DNA from: an uncultured Xanthobacteraceae bacterium
Lineage (GTDB): Bacteria; Pseudomonadota; Alphaproteobacteria; Rhizobiales; Xanthobacteraceae
Assembly (NCBI GenBank): GCA_955652195.1
Contig: CATPBC010000047.1
Span: forward strand, 1 to 8,479
Direction: 5' to 3'
DNA: 8,479 nt
Shown here: positions 1-6,588 of the stretch, in pieces
Layout: each line of letters opens with the position of its first letter
Numbering within the stretch: the first letter of the stretch is position 1
Position numbers and translations under genes: made by a program
The notes under the pieces: generated by a model
The model's database searches: none
Told to the model about the DNA's origin: nothing
The model's input: only the letters and a program-made list of their open reading frames with translations

Positions 1-121
1 CGGCTTTACCGCGCGCGGGAATCCAGCACCCGAACGCTCACCGCCAATACGGCGGCTCAGCTTCAGCCTTGGCGTGACCATCCTTGCCGACGATGCGGCG
101 AAGCGCGCTAATGCCCCAAAC

Positions 122-868
122 TCAGAGCTTCGAACCGCCATCGACGCGGATGGTGTCGCCGGTGATCCAGCGCGCGTCTTGCGAGGCGAGGAATGCAACA
201 ACCGAACCGACATCATCGGGTTGGCCGATCCGCTTGAGCGCCTGCATGCCGAGAACGAAGGACTTGCCCTCGTCGGTCTTGACGAGGTTCGACATGTCCG
301 TGTCGATCACGCCCGGCGCGACCGCATTAACGCGGATGCCGCGCGGCCCGAGCGCCGCCGCAAAGTACTTCACCAGTGTGTCGATCGCGCCTTTCGTGGC
401 CGCATAGGCCGACAGGGTGCCGACGGCGGCGTGCGCGCCGAGCGAAGAGACGAGAATTACGCTGCTGCCCTCACCTAGTATCGGAAGTAACTGCTGCACT
501 AGAAAATACGGCGCGCGGACGTTGACCGCGAAGAGCTTGTCGAAATCCTCGACCGTCGTTTCCTCGATGGTCGCAGCTTTCGAGACCCCTGCATTGGCGA
601 CCAGAATGTCGAGGCGATCTCCGATGATGCCGCGGACCTGCCTGGCAAGCTTGCTGGCGCCATCCGATGCGGCAAGGTCCATCGCCACAGCGTCGGCTCG
701 GCCACCGGTTTTGCGTATCTCCGCGACAACAGCGTCGGCTTCATTGGCACCGCGGCTGTAGTGGACGAGAACCTGGGCACCGGCCGCGGCGAGCGCAAGC
801 GCACTGGCGCGGCCCATGCCGCGCGATGCGCCGGTAACGAGAGCAGTTTTGCCAGTCAGAGTAGGCAT
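122..868 (-). CDS. SDR family NAD(P)-dependent oxidoreductase
   Basis: This is a classical short-chain dehydrogenase/reductase of 248 residues, the usual length of the family. The Rossmann motif TGASRGMG lies at residues 12-19, the NAG motif at 92-94, the catalytic Ser at about 142, and YAATK gives Tyr155 and Lys159. The C-terminal ITGDTIRVDGG stretch is typical. The segment VHYSRG after beta-2 carries Arg39, which suggests NADP(H) preference by inference. I chose the ATG at 868 over the ATG at 874 because the AAGGA at 877-881 lies 8 nt from the former and only 2 nt from the latter. It is the last gene of the run that starts at the SDR at 2649. Its ribosome-binding site overlaps the stop codon of a 27-codon hydrolase remnant, so it may be translationally coupled to it. 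Cytoplasmic, no signal peptide. The substrate cannot be read from sequence; 3-oxoacyl-ACP reductase-like labels would be generic. Confidence 0.93.
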   Translation of the reverse strand: MPTLTGKTALVTGASRGMGRASALALAAAGAQVLVHYSRGANEADAVVAEIRKTGGRADAVAMDLAASDGASKLARQVRGIIGDRLDILVANAGVSKAATIEETTVEDFDKLFAVNVRAPYFLVQQLLPILGEGSSVILVSSLGAHAAVGTLSAYAATKGAIDTLVKYFAAALGPRGIRVNAVAPGVIDTDMSNLVKTDEGKSFVLGMQALKRIGQPDDVGSVVAFLASQDARWITGDTIRVDGGSKL

Positions 869-879
869 GATCATCGTCC

Positions 880-963
880 TTATTGTTGCTGCGGCGGACA
901 GGCGAAGCGGATGCCGTTGGCCTCGACGAAGTGCGTCTGCCCGCTCTCGTGGGAATGAATCAT
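880..963 (-). pseudogene. Remnant 5' end of a second alpha/beta hydrolase (27-codon ORF)
   Basis: The minus strand from ATG 963 reads MIHSHESGQTHFVEANGIRF followed by ACPPQQQ and a TAA stop. This matches the N-terminus of the intact hydrolase next door, [20 protein letters not shown] then FAYRRF, over HSH, T, FV and ANGIRFA. The similarity stops abruptly after the shared FA. The simplest reading is a second hydrolase gene that lost all but its first 22 or so codons by deletion. The nucleotide sequences differ at many third positions, so this is an old paralogue and not a recent copy. The TAA (880-882) overlaps the AAGGA ribosome-binding site of the downstream SDR. The fragment could therefore still act as a translated leader that couples ribosomes onto that gene. 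An AAGGG at 974-978 sits 10 nt ahead of its ATG. Confidence 0.6.
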
Positions 964-1008
964 TTCGGTCGCGCCCTTATGTGCCGGTGAAGTCCAACGT
1001 GATGGACG

Positions 1009-1857
1009 TTATGCGTCTAGGAAAAGCGAAGTGTGCCGCACAAACAGCTCGGGATATTGAAACTGCGACCCATGATTGGAATCGGGGTAGATGATTAGCT
1101 GCGCATTCGGGATGTTCTGCTCCATGATGAAGGAGTTGATCGTGGGCATGATCACGTCGTTACTGCCGTTCACGACGAGTGTTGGCTGCTTGATCGTCTT
1201 CAGATAGCTGTAAGACCCCTCTTGTTGGACGCCCCACTTGTCCATCGCTTCAATCTGGGCGAGAGAAACCTTGTCGTTCACCTCGGGATCACGCCCCTCC
1301 TGACGAAGATGCTTGCGTTTCAGGAACTCTTTTCCCGCCGCCTGGCCCGCCTCGGACGGACTGAAGAGGACCGCGAGCCACAGATGCTCGGGCGGATCAT
1401 AGGCGGCGCCAAAAATCCGCTGTGCTACCTGGGTCAGCGACGCCATTCCCTGGCCGCCACGCGGGCCCGTACCCACTAGGATCAGCTTGCGGACGAGATT
1501 GGGCGCCTGCAGCGTGATTTCTTGCGCAACCATGCCGCCAATCGAGAAGCCGAGCACATCCACCTTCTTCAAACCAAGTGCTCGGCTGAAGGCGACCGCG
1601 TTGGCGCCCATTTGCTCGAACGTGGTCGGGACCTCGCCTGAGCTGCTGGAGACGCCCGAGTTGTCGAACAAGATCACCTCACGGTCGCGAGCCAGGCCAT
1701 CTGTCACCGCCGGGTCCCAGTAATCCATGGTGCCCAAGTAGTGCAGGTTGAAGACGATAGGCACGCGGCCGGCCTTGCCGAAGCGGCGATAGGCGAACCG
1801 GATTCCGTTCGCCTGGACAAACTGCGTCGGCGCGGTCTGGTGTGAGTGCGTCGTCAT
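1009..1857 (-). CDS. Alpha/beta fold hydrolase
   Basis: This 282-residue protein is an alpha/beta hydrolase of the haloperoxidase/lactonase/esterase-like group. The oxyanion-region segment [13 protein letters not shown] is at residues 37-49. The nucleophile elbow GFSIGG places Ser105 as nucleophile. GSNDVIMP gives the candidate acid Asp234, and [11 protein letters not shown] gives the candidate base His262, so the triad appears complete. There is no signal peptide, so it should act in the cytoplasm. The ATG at 1857 follows AAGGAG (1864-1869) by 6 nt, a good ribosome-binding site. It sits 45 nt downstream of one SDR gene and upstream of another, all on one strand, which suggests a common transcript. 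Hydrolases of this group act on esters, lactones or C-C bonds. The pairing with two dehydrogenases would suit oxidation of an alcohol or ketone followed by ester or lactone hydrolysis, but that is inference. Confidence 0.92.
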   Translation of the reverse strand: MTTHSHQTAPTQFVQANGIRFAYRRFGKAGRVPIVFNLHYLGTMDYWDPAVTDGLARDREVILFDNSGVSSSSGEVPTTFEQMGANAVAFSRALGLKKVDVLGFSIGGMVAQEITLQAPNLVRKLILVGTGPRGGQGMASLTQVAQRIFGAAYDPPEHLWLAVLFSPSEAGQAAGKEFLKRKHLRQEGRDPEVNDKVSLAQIEAMDKWGVQQEGSYSYLKTIKQPTLVVNGSNDVIMPTINSFIMEQNIPNAQLIIYPDSNHGSQFQYPELFVRHTSLFLDA

Positions 1858-1902
1858 GATCGACTCCTTGCGGAAACCCTGATGACGTGAATAGGCGAGC
1901 TT

Positions 1903-2649
1903 TCAGCCAGCGGTCTTGCCGCCGTCGGCAGTCAGAATCTGTCCGGTGACGAGTGAGGCCTGGTAGGATGCAAGGAAGACCGCGGCACGGGCGATCTCGT
2001 CCGGTCGCCCGACGCGGCCGAGCGGCACGGTCTTGGTGAGGGCGGCTTTTCGTTCCGCCGTTCCGGTAAAGCGGTTGAGCATGCCGGTCTCGGTCGGACC
2101 TGGCGCGACGGCATTGATACGCACGCCGGAGCCGGCCGCTTCGAGCGCCGCGGACTTCGTCAGGCCTTCCACGGCGTGTTTGCTCGCCGCATATACCGAG
2201 GCGCCGCGCGCCCCTTCATGCCCGTAGGTCGAGGATATGTTGACGATGCTGCCGTGCGCTTGCGGCTGCATCACGCGCAGCTCATGCTTCATACTCAAAA
2301 GCGTGCCGAGCACATTGGTGTCGAAGGTGGCGGCAAAGCTCTCTGCCGTTTGATCCGTGACCGGTCCCGGTTGGCCTTCGGTGCCAGCGGCATTGACAGC
2401 GGCGTCGATGCGGCCAAAGCGCGCCATCGTGCGATCGACCAGGTTGCGGACATCGTCCTCGCGGCGCACGTCCGCCGCGATGAATTCCGCTTCGGCACCC
2501 ATGCCGCGAAGCTCGGCTGCAAGTGCGTTGCCCTCGGGCTCGCGGCGGCCGGAGACGACGATTTGGGCGCCGTCCTTGGCGAAGGCGGCGGCGGTGGCGC
2601 GACCGATGCCGGTCAGGGCGCCAGTGATCAAGACGACTGGGTTGCTCAT
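1903..2649 (-). CDS. SDR family NAD(P)-dependent oxidoreductase
   Basis: This is a second classical SDR, 248 residues long. TGALTGIG lies at residues 9-16, NAAG at 86-89, the catalytic Ser at about 140 (VNISS), and YAASK gives Tyr153 and Lys157. The C-terminal TGQILTADGG is the usual tail motif. The VSGRR segment after beta-2 (Arg35, Arg36) suggests NADP(H) use, by inference. It is clearly different from the SDR at 122-868, so the two are distinct subfamilies and not a recent duplication. The ATG at 2649 is preceded by GAGG with a 7-nt gap. It is the first gene of the minus-strand run and faces a divergent LysR gene across 187 bases, so it is the likely target of that regulator. Its predicted leader includes a 9-bp hairpin. 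The substrate is not identifiable. Confidence 0.94.
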   Translation of the reverse strand: MSNPVVLITGALTGIGRATAAAFAKDGAQIVVSGRREPEGNALAAELRGMGAEAEFIAADVRREDDVRNLVDRTMARFGRIDAAVNAAGTEGQPGPVTDQTAESFAATFDTNVLGTLLSMKHELRVMQPQAHGSIVNISSTYGHEGARGASVYAASKHAVEGLTKSAALEAAGSGVRINAVAPGPTETGMLNRFTGTAERKAALTKTVPLGRVGRPDEIARAAVFLASYQASLVTGQILTADGGKTAG

Positions 2650-2666
2650 ATCTAATCCTCACGATT

Positions 2667-2690
2667 TGCTCTGCCCTTTCCGGCAGAGCA
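2667..2690 (-). promoter_or_regulatory. Perfect inverted repeat / hairpin in SDR leader
   Basis: TGCTCTGCC and GGCAGAGCA form a perfect 9-bp inverted repeat around a 6-nt loop. It starts 17 nt upstream of the SDR ATG at 2649, immediately before its GAGG ribosome-binding site. It is not followed by a T-run in the direction of either gene, so a simple intrinsic terminator is unlikely. It could be a regulator-binding palindrome or a 5' leader hairpin that affects translation or stability. A weaker 5-bp repeat (GCCGA at 2693-2697, TCGGC at 2706-2710) lies just upstream. The repeat is seen directly; its role is inference. Confidence 0.4.
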
Positions 2691-2753
2691 TGGCCGAATG
2701 GAAACTCGGCAGCGGCCTAGAGACCGCAGACTGGCCCCACGCGTCCTGCCGCT

Positions 2754-2812
2754 GGGCATTTACCTAGGTGCCCCTGGCACCCTTGAAAAAGACTTTGTAA
2801 GCTGAGGGGCAT
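2754..2812. promoter_or_regulatory. Candidate LysR operator region between divergent genes
   Basis: The region between the divergent LysR and SDR genes holds an inverted repeat GGTGCC-CCT-GGCACC at 2767-2781. The same GGGGCA element recurs as GGGCAT (2754-2759), as TGCCCCT on the opposite strand (2769-2775) and as AGGGGCAT (2805-2812). The last two form 7-bp arms about 36 bases apart. LysR-family proteins usually bind a strong dyad site and a weaker activation site near the divergent target promoter, and this layout fits that habit. The repeat is not a clean T-N11-A box. A weak minus-strand promoter, TTTTCA with 17 nt to TAGGTA (2761-2789), would place the dyad in its spacer. That promoter match is poor and should not be relied on. 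Confidence 0.4.
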
Positions 2813-2836
2813 ACCTGACAGATATGGAAGGGCGCC

Positions 2837-3745
2837 ATGGAGCTACGGCACCTTCGCTATTTCGTGGCGGTCGCGGATGCGGGCAGCCTGACGGTCGCGG
2901 CCGAGAAGAAGCTGCACACGGCGCAACCTTCGCTGAGCCGCCAAATGCGCGATCTCGAATACGAGGTCGGCGTTCCGCTGATGAATCGAAGCGTGCACGG
3001 CATCGAATTGACCGCTGCCGGCCGGGCCTTCCTCGACCATGCACGGTTGGCGCTCACTCAGGCAGAGGCAGCCGCCGAAGCGGCGCGGCGTGCCGCGCAA
3101 CCTACCAAACCGACTTTCGCCATGGGCTTCCTAACCGGGCAGGAAGTCGATTGGCTGCCTCGGGCGACGGGCGTTCTTCGCGACGAATTGCTCAATATCG
3201 AAATCAGGGTTTCGAGCGACCACTCGACAACGCTCGCAGACGACCTGCAGCGTGGGAAGCTTGATATCGCTTTCCTCCGCAGGGAACAGCAACCCGATCT
3301 CGAATACAAAATGGTAGCGAAGGAGCCGCTTGTCGTGATGCTGCCGAGCGATCATCCGCTCGCCGAGCACAAGGCCATCGATCCGCACGATCTTGTCGGT
3401 GAAACCTTAATCGGCATATCAGAAATCCCGCGCGTCCTCCGTGCTGTAATAGATGCTTATCTGAAGCGAACTGGAATCGAACTCAAGCCGCATCTCGAGA
3501 TCGATAATTTTGCGATGGCCATTTCTCTGGTTGCCTCGACCCGCGGTGTGGCTTTGCTACCGGTCTCTGCAGAGCATTTCTTGCCGTGGTCTGTCGTCAG
3601 CCGTCCCCTGAAAGGCGAGACGCCGACCATCGATTTCGTCATCGGGTATCACAAGGCCAACACGTCCCCAATTCTGAAAACTTTCCTCTCCAAAATTGAT
3701 GATTTAACCACCCGGATATCGAGCAAGGCTCGGCGAAATCACTGA
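2837..3745 (+). CDS. LysR family transcriptional regulator
   Basis: This is a 302-residue LysR-type regulator, a typical length. The N-terminus MELRHLRYFVAVADAGSLTV opens the winged helix-turn-helix, with the recognition region AQPSLSRQMRDLE at about residues 29-41 and LTAAG at 58-62. A linker helix rich in Ala and Glu (about 64-88) leads to the type 2 periplasmic-binding-like effector domain. That domain includes DLQRGKLDIAFL, VVMLPSDHPLA and ASTRGVALLP. The ATG at 2837 follows GGAAGGG (2826-2832) by 4 nt. It is transcribed away from the SDR-hydrolase-SDR run, the classic arrangement in which a LysR protein controls the divergent operon in response to a pathway substrate. The effector domain resembles those that bind small organic acids, but no ligand can be named. 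The coding end overlaps by 7 bases a doubtful convergent small reading frame. Confidence 0.95.
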   Translation: MELRHLRYFVAVADAGSLTVAAEKKLHTAQPSLSRQMRDLEYEVGVPLMNRSVHGIELTAAGRAFLDHARLALTQAEAAAEAARRAAQPTKPTFAMGFLTGQEVDWLPRATGVLRDELLNIEIRVSSDHSTTLADDLQRGKLDIAFLRREQQPDLEYKMVAKEPLVVMLPSDHPLAEHKAIDPHDLVGETLIGISEIPRVLRAVIDAYLKRTGIELKPHLEIDNFAMAISLVASTRGVALLPVSAEHFLPWSVVSRPLKGETPTIDFVIGYHKANTSPILKTFLSKIDDLTTRISSKARRNH

Positions 3746-3927
3746 ACGAAGATCGGGCGCTGCGCCACCATGAAAGCACCGCAGACCGGGCAGCGCTGTT
3801 CTTCGCTGACCGGACCGCGGAATTTTGCAATCGGCTTTAGCGCGCGCCGAAGTCGATAGCCTGATTGCTTACTGCCGATAGGGCGGCTTGTCGAAGTGCT
3901 TCGGCGAAAGCGTGAAGATCTCGACAC
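3739..3927 (-). CDS. Doubtful small protein with CPVCG motif, or gene remnant
   Basis: After the map stop codon the minus strand stays open for about 43 codons. It reads KQSGYRLRRALKPIAKFRGP followed by a segment containing RCPVCGAFMVAQ. Third positions are mostly G or C, as in the real genes here, and CPVCG looks like half of a zinc ribbon. The only start I find in frame is a GTG at 3927, which lies inside the end of map in another frame. The N-terminal 20 or so codons would then be a serine/arginine-rich shadow of map. No convincing start lies in the intergenic part. It may be a small zinc-binding protein translated by overlap with map, or the 3' remnant of a truncated gene. Only one CxxC pair is present. 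I do not recognise the family. Confidence 0.3.
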   Translation of the reverse strand: MSRSSRFRRSTSTSRPIGSKQSGYRLRRALKPIAKFRGPVSEEQRCPVCGAFMVAQRPIFVQ

Positions 3928-4693
3928 CGCTCTCAGTCACGCCCACCGAGTGCTCGAACTGGGCTGACAGCGAGCGGTCGCGCGTCACCGCGGTCCAGCC
4001 GTCGGACAGAACCTTCACATGCGGCCGACCGAGATTGATCATCGGCTCGACGGTGAAGAACATGCCGGGCTTGAGCACGATGCCCTCGCCTGGACGGCCG
4101 ATATGCACGACATTCGGCTCGTCGTGAAACAGCCGGCCCACGCCATGGCCGCAAAAATCGCGCACCACACTCATATGCTGAGCTTCGACGTAAGACTGGA
4201 TGGCGTGGCCGATATCGCCGGTGGTGCCGCCCGGCCTGATCGCGGCGATACCGCGCATCATGCCCTCATAGGTGACTTCGATCAGCCGCTCGGCGCGACG
4301 GGGAATCTCGCCGACCGCATACATGCGGCTGGAATCGCCGTGCCATTGCTCGAGAATCAGAGTGACGTCGACATTGACGATGTCGCCCTCGCGCAGCGGC
4401 TTGTCGGACGGAATGCCGTGGCAGACCACGTGATTGACCGACGTGCAGGTCGCCTTGCGATAGCCGCGATACATCAAGGTCGCCGGCAGCGCGCCATTAT
4501 CCATGCCGAATTCATATACGCGACGATCGATATGCTCCGTCGTCACTCCTGGTTTGATTTCGCCAACCAGCATGTCGAGGCATTCGGCCGCAAGCCGCCC
4601 GGCCTTGCGCATGCCCGCGAACGCATCGGGACCGTGAATCTTGATCTGCCCGGTTTTGCGCAGCGGCGCGCAGGCTGCATCGACATAAGTCAT
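3869..4693 (-). CDS. map: Type I methionyl aminopeptidase
   Basis: This is methionine aminopeptidase, which removes the initiator Met from nascent proteins in the cytoplasm. With the ATG at 4693 it has 274 residues. All five metal ligands are visible: Asp109 (NVDVT), Asp120 (GDSSRMY), His183 (FCGHGVG), Glu216 (TVEPMI) and Glu247 (QFEHSVG). The substrate-contacting His92 (CHGIP) is also present. The metal ligands are offset by a constant 12 residues from E. coli MetAP and His92 by 13, so the fold should be intact. The reading frame is open much further upstream, but the family-typical N-terminus MTYVDAACAPLRKTGQIK supports this start. An in-frame ATG at 4762 lies upstream of the candidate promoter -10 element. 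Neither start has a clear Shine-Dalgarno. It is a housekeeping gene separated by 104 bases from the catabolic run upstream. Confidence 0.95.
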   Translation of the reverse strand: MTYVDAACAPLRKTGQIKIHGPDAFAGMRKAGRLAAECLDMLVGEIKPGVTTEHIDRRVYEFGMDNGALPATLMYRGYRKATCTSVNHVVCHGIPSDKPLREGDIVNVDVTLILEQWHGDSSRMYAVGEIPRRAERLIEVTYEGMMRGIAAIRPGGTTGDIGHAIQSYVEAQHMSVVRDFCGHGVGRLFHDEPNVVHIGRPGEGIVLKPGMFFTVEPMINLGRPHVKVLSDGWTAVTRDRSLSAQFEHSVGVTESGVEIFTLSPKHFDKPPYRQ

Positions 4694-4751
4694 GGCGTGT
4701 CGGACGGCGTCTCGGCTTGCGTGTCGGGATATCGTGGAGGCTAAGGGCTCC

Positions 4752-4779
4752 AATGTAAGCATCGGCGGCGGCAACGCAA
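4752..4779 (-). promoter_or_regulatory. Candidate sigma-70-type promoter for map
   Basis: On the minus strand TTGCGT (4774-4779) and TACATT (4752-4757) are separated by 16 nt, a fair match to the housekeeping -35/-10 consensus. Transcription from here would begin near 4745, giving a leader of about 50 nt before the map ATG at 4693 and excluding the in-frame ATG at 4762. The site is in the 104-base gap between denD and map, where a separate promoter for the housekeeping gene would be expected. Based on pattern matching only. Confidence 0.3.
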
Positions 4780-4797
4780 GCGAATGCGGCCGTCGCG

Positions 4798-5781
4798 TTA
4801 ATTCACGATCTTGCCGCCCAATTCGTCCTCGATATGGACGCGGATGATATCGTCGAACGAGGCTTCGCCGCGAAACCCGAGCGTCAGCGCGCGGCGCGGA
4901 TCGAACCGTCGCGGCCAGCCCGCAACGATGCGGGCGACAAGCGGGTCGGGCTGGCGGCGAATGCGGGCCGCCACCTTGTCGCCGCCGATCCGGCGCAAGG
5001 CGGCGATCTGCTCGGCGACCGTGCAGCATACGCCGGGCATCGTGAGATTGACGCGCGGGCCGAGCTTGCCGGCATCGAGGCCTGCGGCATGGACAAGGAA
5101 TCCGACAGCGGCGCGCGGACTGGCGTGCCAATGCAGCACGCTGTCCTCGACCGGCAGCACCGCTTCCTGTCCGGCGAGCGGTTCGCGAATGATCGACGAA
5201 AAGAAACCGGAGGCCGCTTTGTTCGGCCGGCCGGGCCGCACCACGATGCTCGGCAGCCGAATGCCAATGCCATCGACAAAGCCGCGCCGCGTATAATCGG
5301 CGAGCAGGAGCTCGACGATGGCTTTTTGTGTGCCGTACGAGGTCAATGGCGTGAGATGAAAATCATCGGCGATTGCGTCGGAGAACGGCGCGCCGAAAAC
5401 CGCGATCGACGAGGTGAAGACGAGCCGCGGGCGATAGCCATCGCCGATCGCGCGTATAGCTTCGAGCAGCGCGCGCGAACCGTCGAGATTGATGCGCATC
5501 CCTTTCTCGAAATCGAGTTCGGCTTCGGCAGAAACCACGGCGGCGAGATGAAAAATCACGTCGGGCCTGGCGCCGATGATCCCACGCACTGCCGCCGAAT
5601 CAGCGATGTCGGCAGCGACGGACTCGACCGTGCCGCCGAACTTGTCCGGCTTTGCCGGCGCGTTCACATCGACGAGGGTGAGTTTGCCGATCGGCCGGCC
5701 ATTAAGCGCGCCGTCATCAACCAGCCGCGCCGTCAACTTGCGCCCGATCATGCCGGCGGCGCCGATAACCAGAATGTCCAT
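4798..5781 (-). CDS. denD: D-erythronate dehydrogenase-like NAD-dependent epimerase/dehydratase family protein
   Basis: This 327-residue protein is an extended SDR of the NAD-dependent epimerase/dehydratase family. The N-terminal nucleotide motif is GAAGMIG (Gly7, Gly10, Gly13), with Asp38 in LVDV for NAD ribose binding. DVIFHLAAVVS lies near 74-84, VFTSS at 121-125 and YGTQK gives Tyr149 and Lys153. The wording of the N-terminus, RLPSIVVRPG and the C-terminal half match my memory of DenD. DenD oxidises D-erythronate to 2-keto-erythronate in a pathway completed by OtnI, OtnK and OtnC. None of those partners is in this window, so the true substrate may be another four-carbon or longer sugar acid. 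It starts at ATG 5781 with only a weak GGGA upstream, 48 bases after a BDH2-like SDR on the same strand, and is probably the last gene of the sugar-acid run. Confidence 0.83.
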   Translation of the reverse strand: MDILVIGAAGMIGRKLTARLVDDGALNGRPIGKLTLVDVNAPAKPDKFGGTVESVAADIADSAAVRGIIGARPDVIFHLAAVVSAEAELDFEKGMRINLDGSRALLEAIRAIGDGYRPRLVFTSSIAVFGAPFSDAIADDFHLTPLTSYGTQKAIVELLLADYTRRGFVDGIGIRLPSIVVRPGRPNKAASGFFSSIIREPLAGQEAVLPVEDSVLHWHASPRAAVGFLVHAAGLDAGKLGPRVNLTMPGVCCTVAEQIAALRRIGGDKVAARIRRQPDPLVARIVAGWPRRFDPRRALTLGFRGEASFDDIIRVHIEDELGGKIVN

Positions 5782-5797
5782 TGTCCCAGCCAGTTTC

Positions 5798-5837
5798 GCG
5801 TGTCTTACAACGGCGACTTACAGCGTGTCTTATAACG
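5798..5837. repeat. Short imperfect direct repeat (two 15-base copies)
   Basis: The 15-base sequence GCGTGTCTTACAACG at 5798-5812 recurs as GCGTGTCTTATAACG at 5823-5837, one mismatch and a 25-base period. The second copy covers the last codons and the TAA stop of the BDH2-like SDR; the first lies between that stop and the denD start. It looks like a small local duplication of the gene end. No function is evident. Confidence 0.6.
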
Positions 5838-6588
5838 CCATGCCGCCGTCGACGAGGTGCGGCTGCCCGGTAATGTAACTTGCCTCGTCGCTGGCGAGAA
5901 AGAGGGCGAGTGCGGCCACCTCGTGCGCGGTGCCGAGCCGTCCCATTGGCTGGCGATCGACAAAGGACTGCCGCACCGCGTCAAGCGAGCGCCCGGTTTC
6001 CTTCGACAGTGTGGCGATGCGGTCTTCCAGCGACGGCGATTCGATCGTGCCGGGGCAAATCGCGTTGCAGCGAATGCCTTGTTTGATGAAATCGGCGGCG
6101 ACCGCCTTGGTCAGGCCGATAACCGCCGCCTTAGTCGCGCCGTAGACGTAACGGTTCGGAACGCCGCGGATCGAGGACACCGCCGAGGAAATATTCACGA
6201 TCGAGCCGGATTTTTTCTGCAGCATTCCGGGAAGAAAGGCCTTAATGGTGCGGTGCATGGATTTGACGTTGAGGTCGAACGAAAAATCCCAGTCCTTATC
6301 GCCGCAATCGAGAATGTTGCCGTTATGCACATAGCCGGCGCAGTTCACCAGAATATCCAGTGCGCCGAATTCGCTGCCGACCATCTTGGCCACCGCGTCG
6401 ACATTGTCCTGCGCCCGCACGTCGAGCTTGAGCCGCTTCGCTGCCTTAACATCGTGGACCTTGTCTTCGGCGACATCGGTGGCGATGACTTTGCCGCCTT
6501 CCTTGCCGAAGGCCTCGGCGATGGCGCGGCCGATGCCCTGCCCCGCTGCGGTGACCAGCGCGACTTTACCGTCCAACCTGTTGCTCAT
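5830..6588 (-). CDS. BDH2/DHRS6-like SDR, probable sugar-acid or hydroxy-acid dehydrogenase
   Basis: This is a 252-residue classical SDR. TAAGQGIG lies at residues 13-20 and Asp38 (ATDV) after beta-2 points to NAD(H). NCAG is at 82-85, the catalytic Ser is about 135, and YGATK gives Tyr149 and Lys153. Long stretches such as LDCGDKDWDFSFDLNVKSM, IKAFLP, TKAAVIGLTKAVAADFI and GIRCNAICPGTI closely follow the human BDH2/DHRS6 type. Arg146 and Arg190 align with arginines that, as I recall, hold the substrate carboxylate there. Bacterial members of this branch oxidise 2-keto-3-deoxy-L-fuconate or related sugar acids, which suits its place between a dehydratase and denD. The start is secure: ATG 6588 follows AGGAGG (6594-6599) by 5 nt. 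If the upstream acetyltransferase frame were intact, its end would overlap this gene by 23 bases. Confidence 0.92.
   Translation of the reverse strand: MSNRLDGKVALVTAAGQGIGRAIAEAFGKEGGKVIATDVAEDKVHDVKAAKRLKLDVRAQDNVDAVAKMVGSEFGALDILVNCAGYVHNGNILDCGDKDWDFSFDLNVKSMHRTIKAFLPGMLQKKSGSIVNISSAVSSIRGVPNRYVYGATKAAVIGLTKAVAADFIKQGIRCNAICPGTIESPSLEDRIATLSKETGRSLDAVRQSFVDRQPMGRLGTAHEVAALALFLASDEASYITGQPHLVDGGMAL

Noticed and set aside
1..81. Minus-strand ATG at 81 opening a frame that reads MVTPRLKLSRRIGG and runs off the left edge.
   Set aside because: Only 27 codons are visible, the AAGG lies directly against the ATG with no spacing, and I recognise no family; not enough to call a gene.
122..130. C-terminal Ser-Lys-Leu of the first SDR, identical to a peroxisomal targeting signal.
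   Set aside because: Bacterial gene with ribosome-binding site and operon context; the tripeptide is coincidental.
996..1010. AACGT-GATGG-ACGTT inverted repeat at the end of the hydrolase gene.
   Set aside because: Only 5-bp arms, low GC and no T-run on either side; too weak for a terminator or operator claim.
4694..5131. Upstream extension of the map frame to 420 codons.
   Set aside because: The extension is low-complexity Arg/Pro sequence lying antiphase inside denD; the family-like N-terminus begins at 4693.
4834..5835. A 333-codon plus-strand frame antisense to denD.
   Set aside because: Codon-position mirror of a high-GC gene; composition is charged and shows no family motif, while the minus-strand frame has a full Rossmann enzyme.
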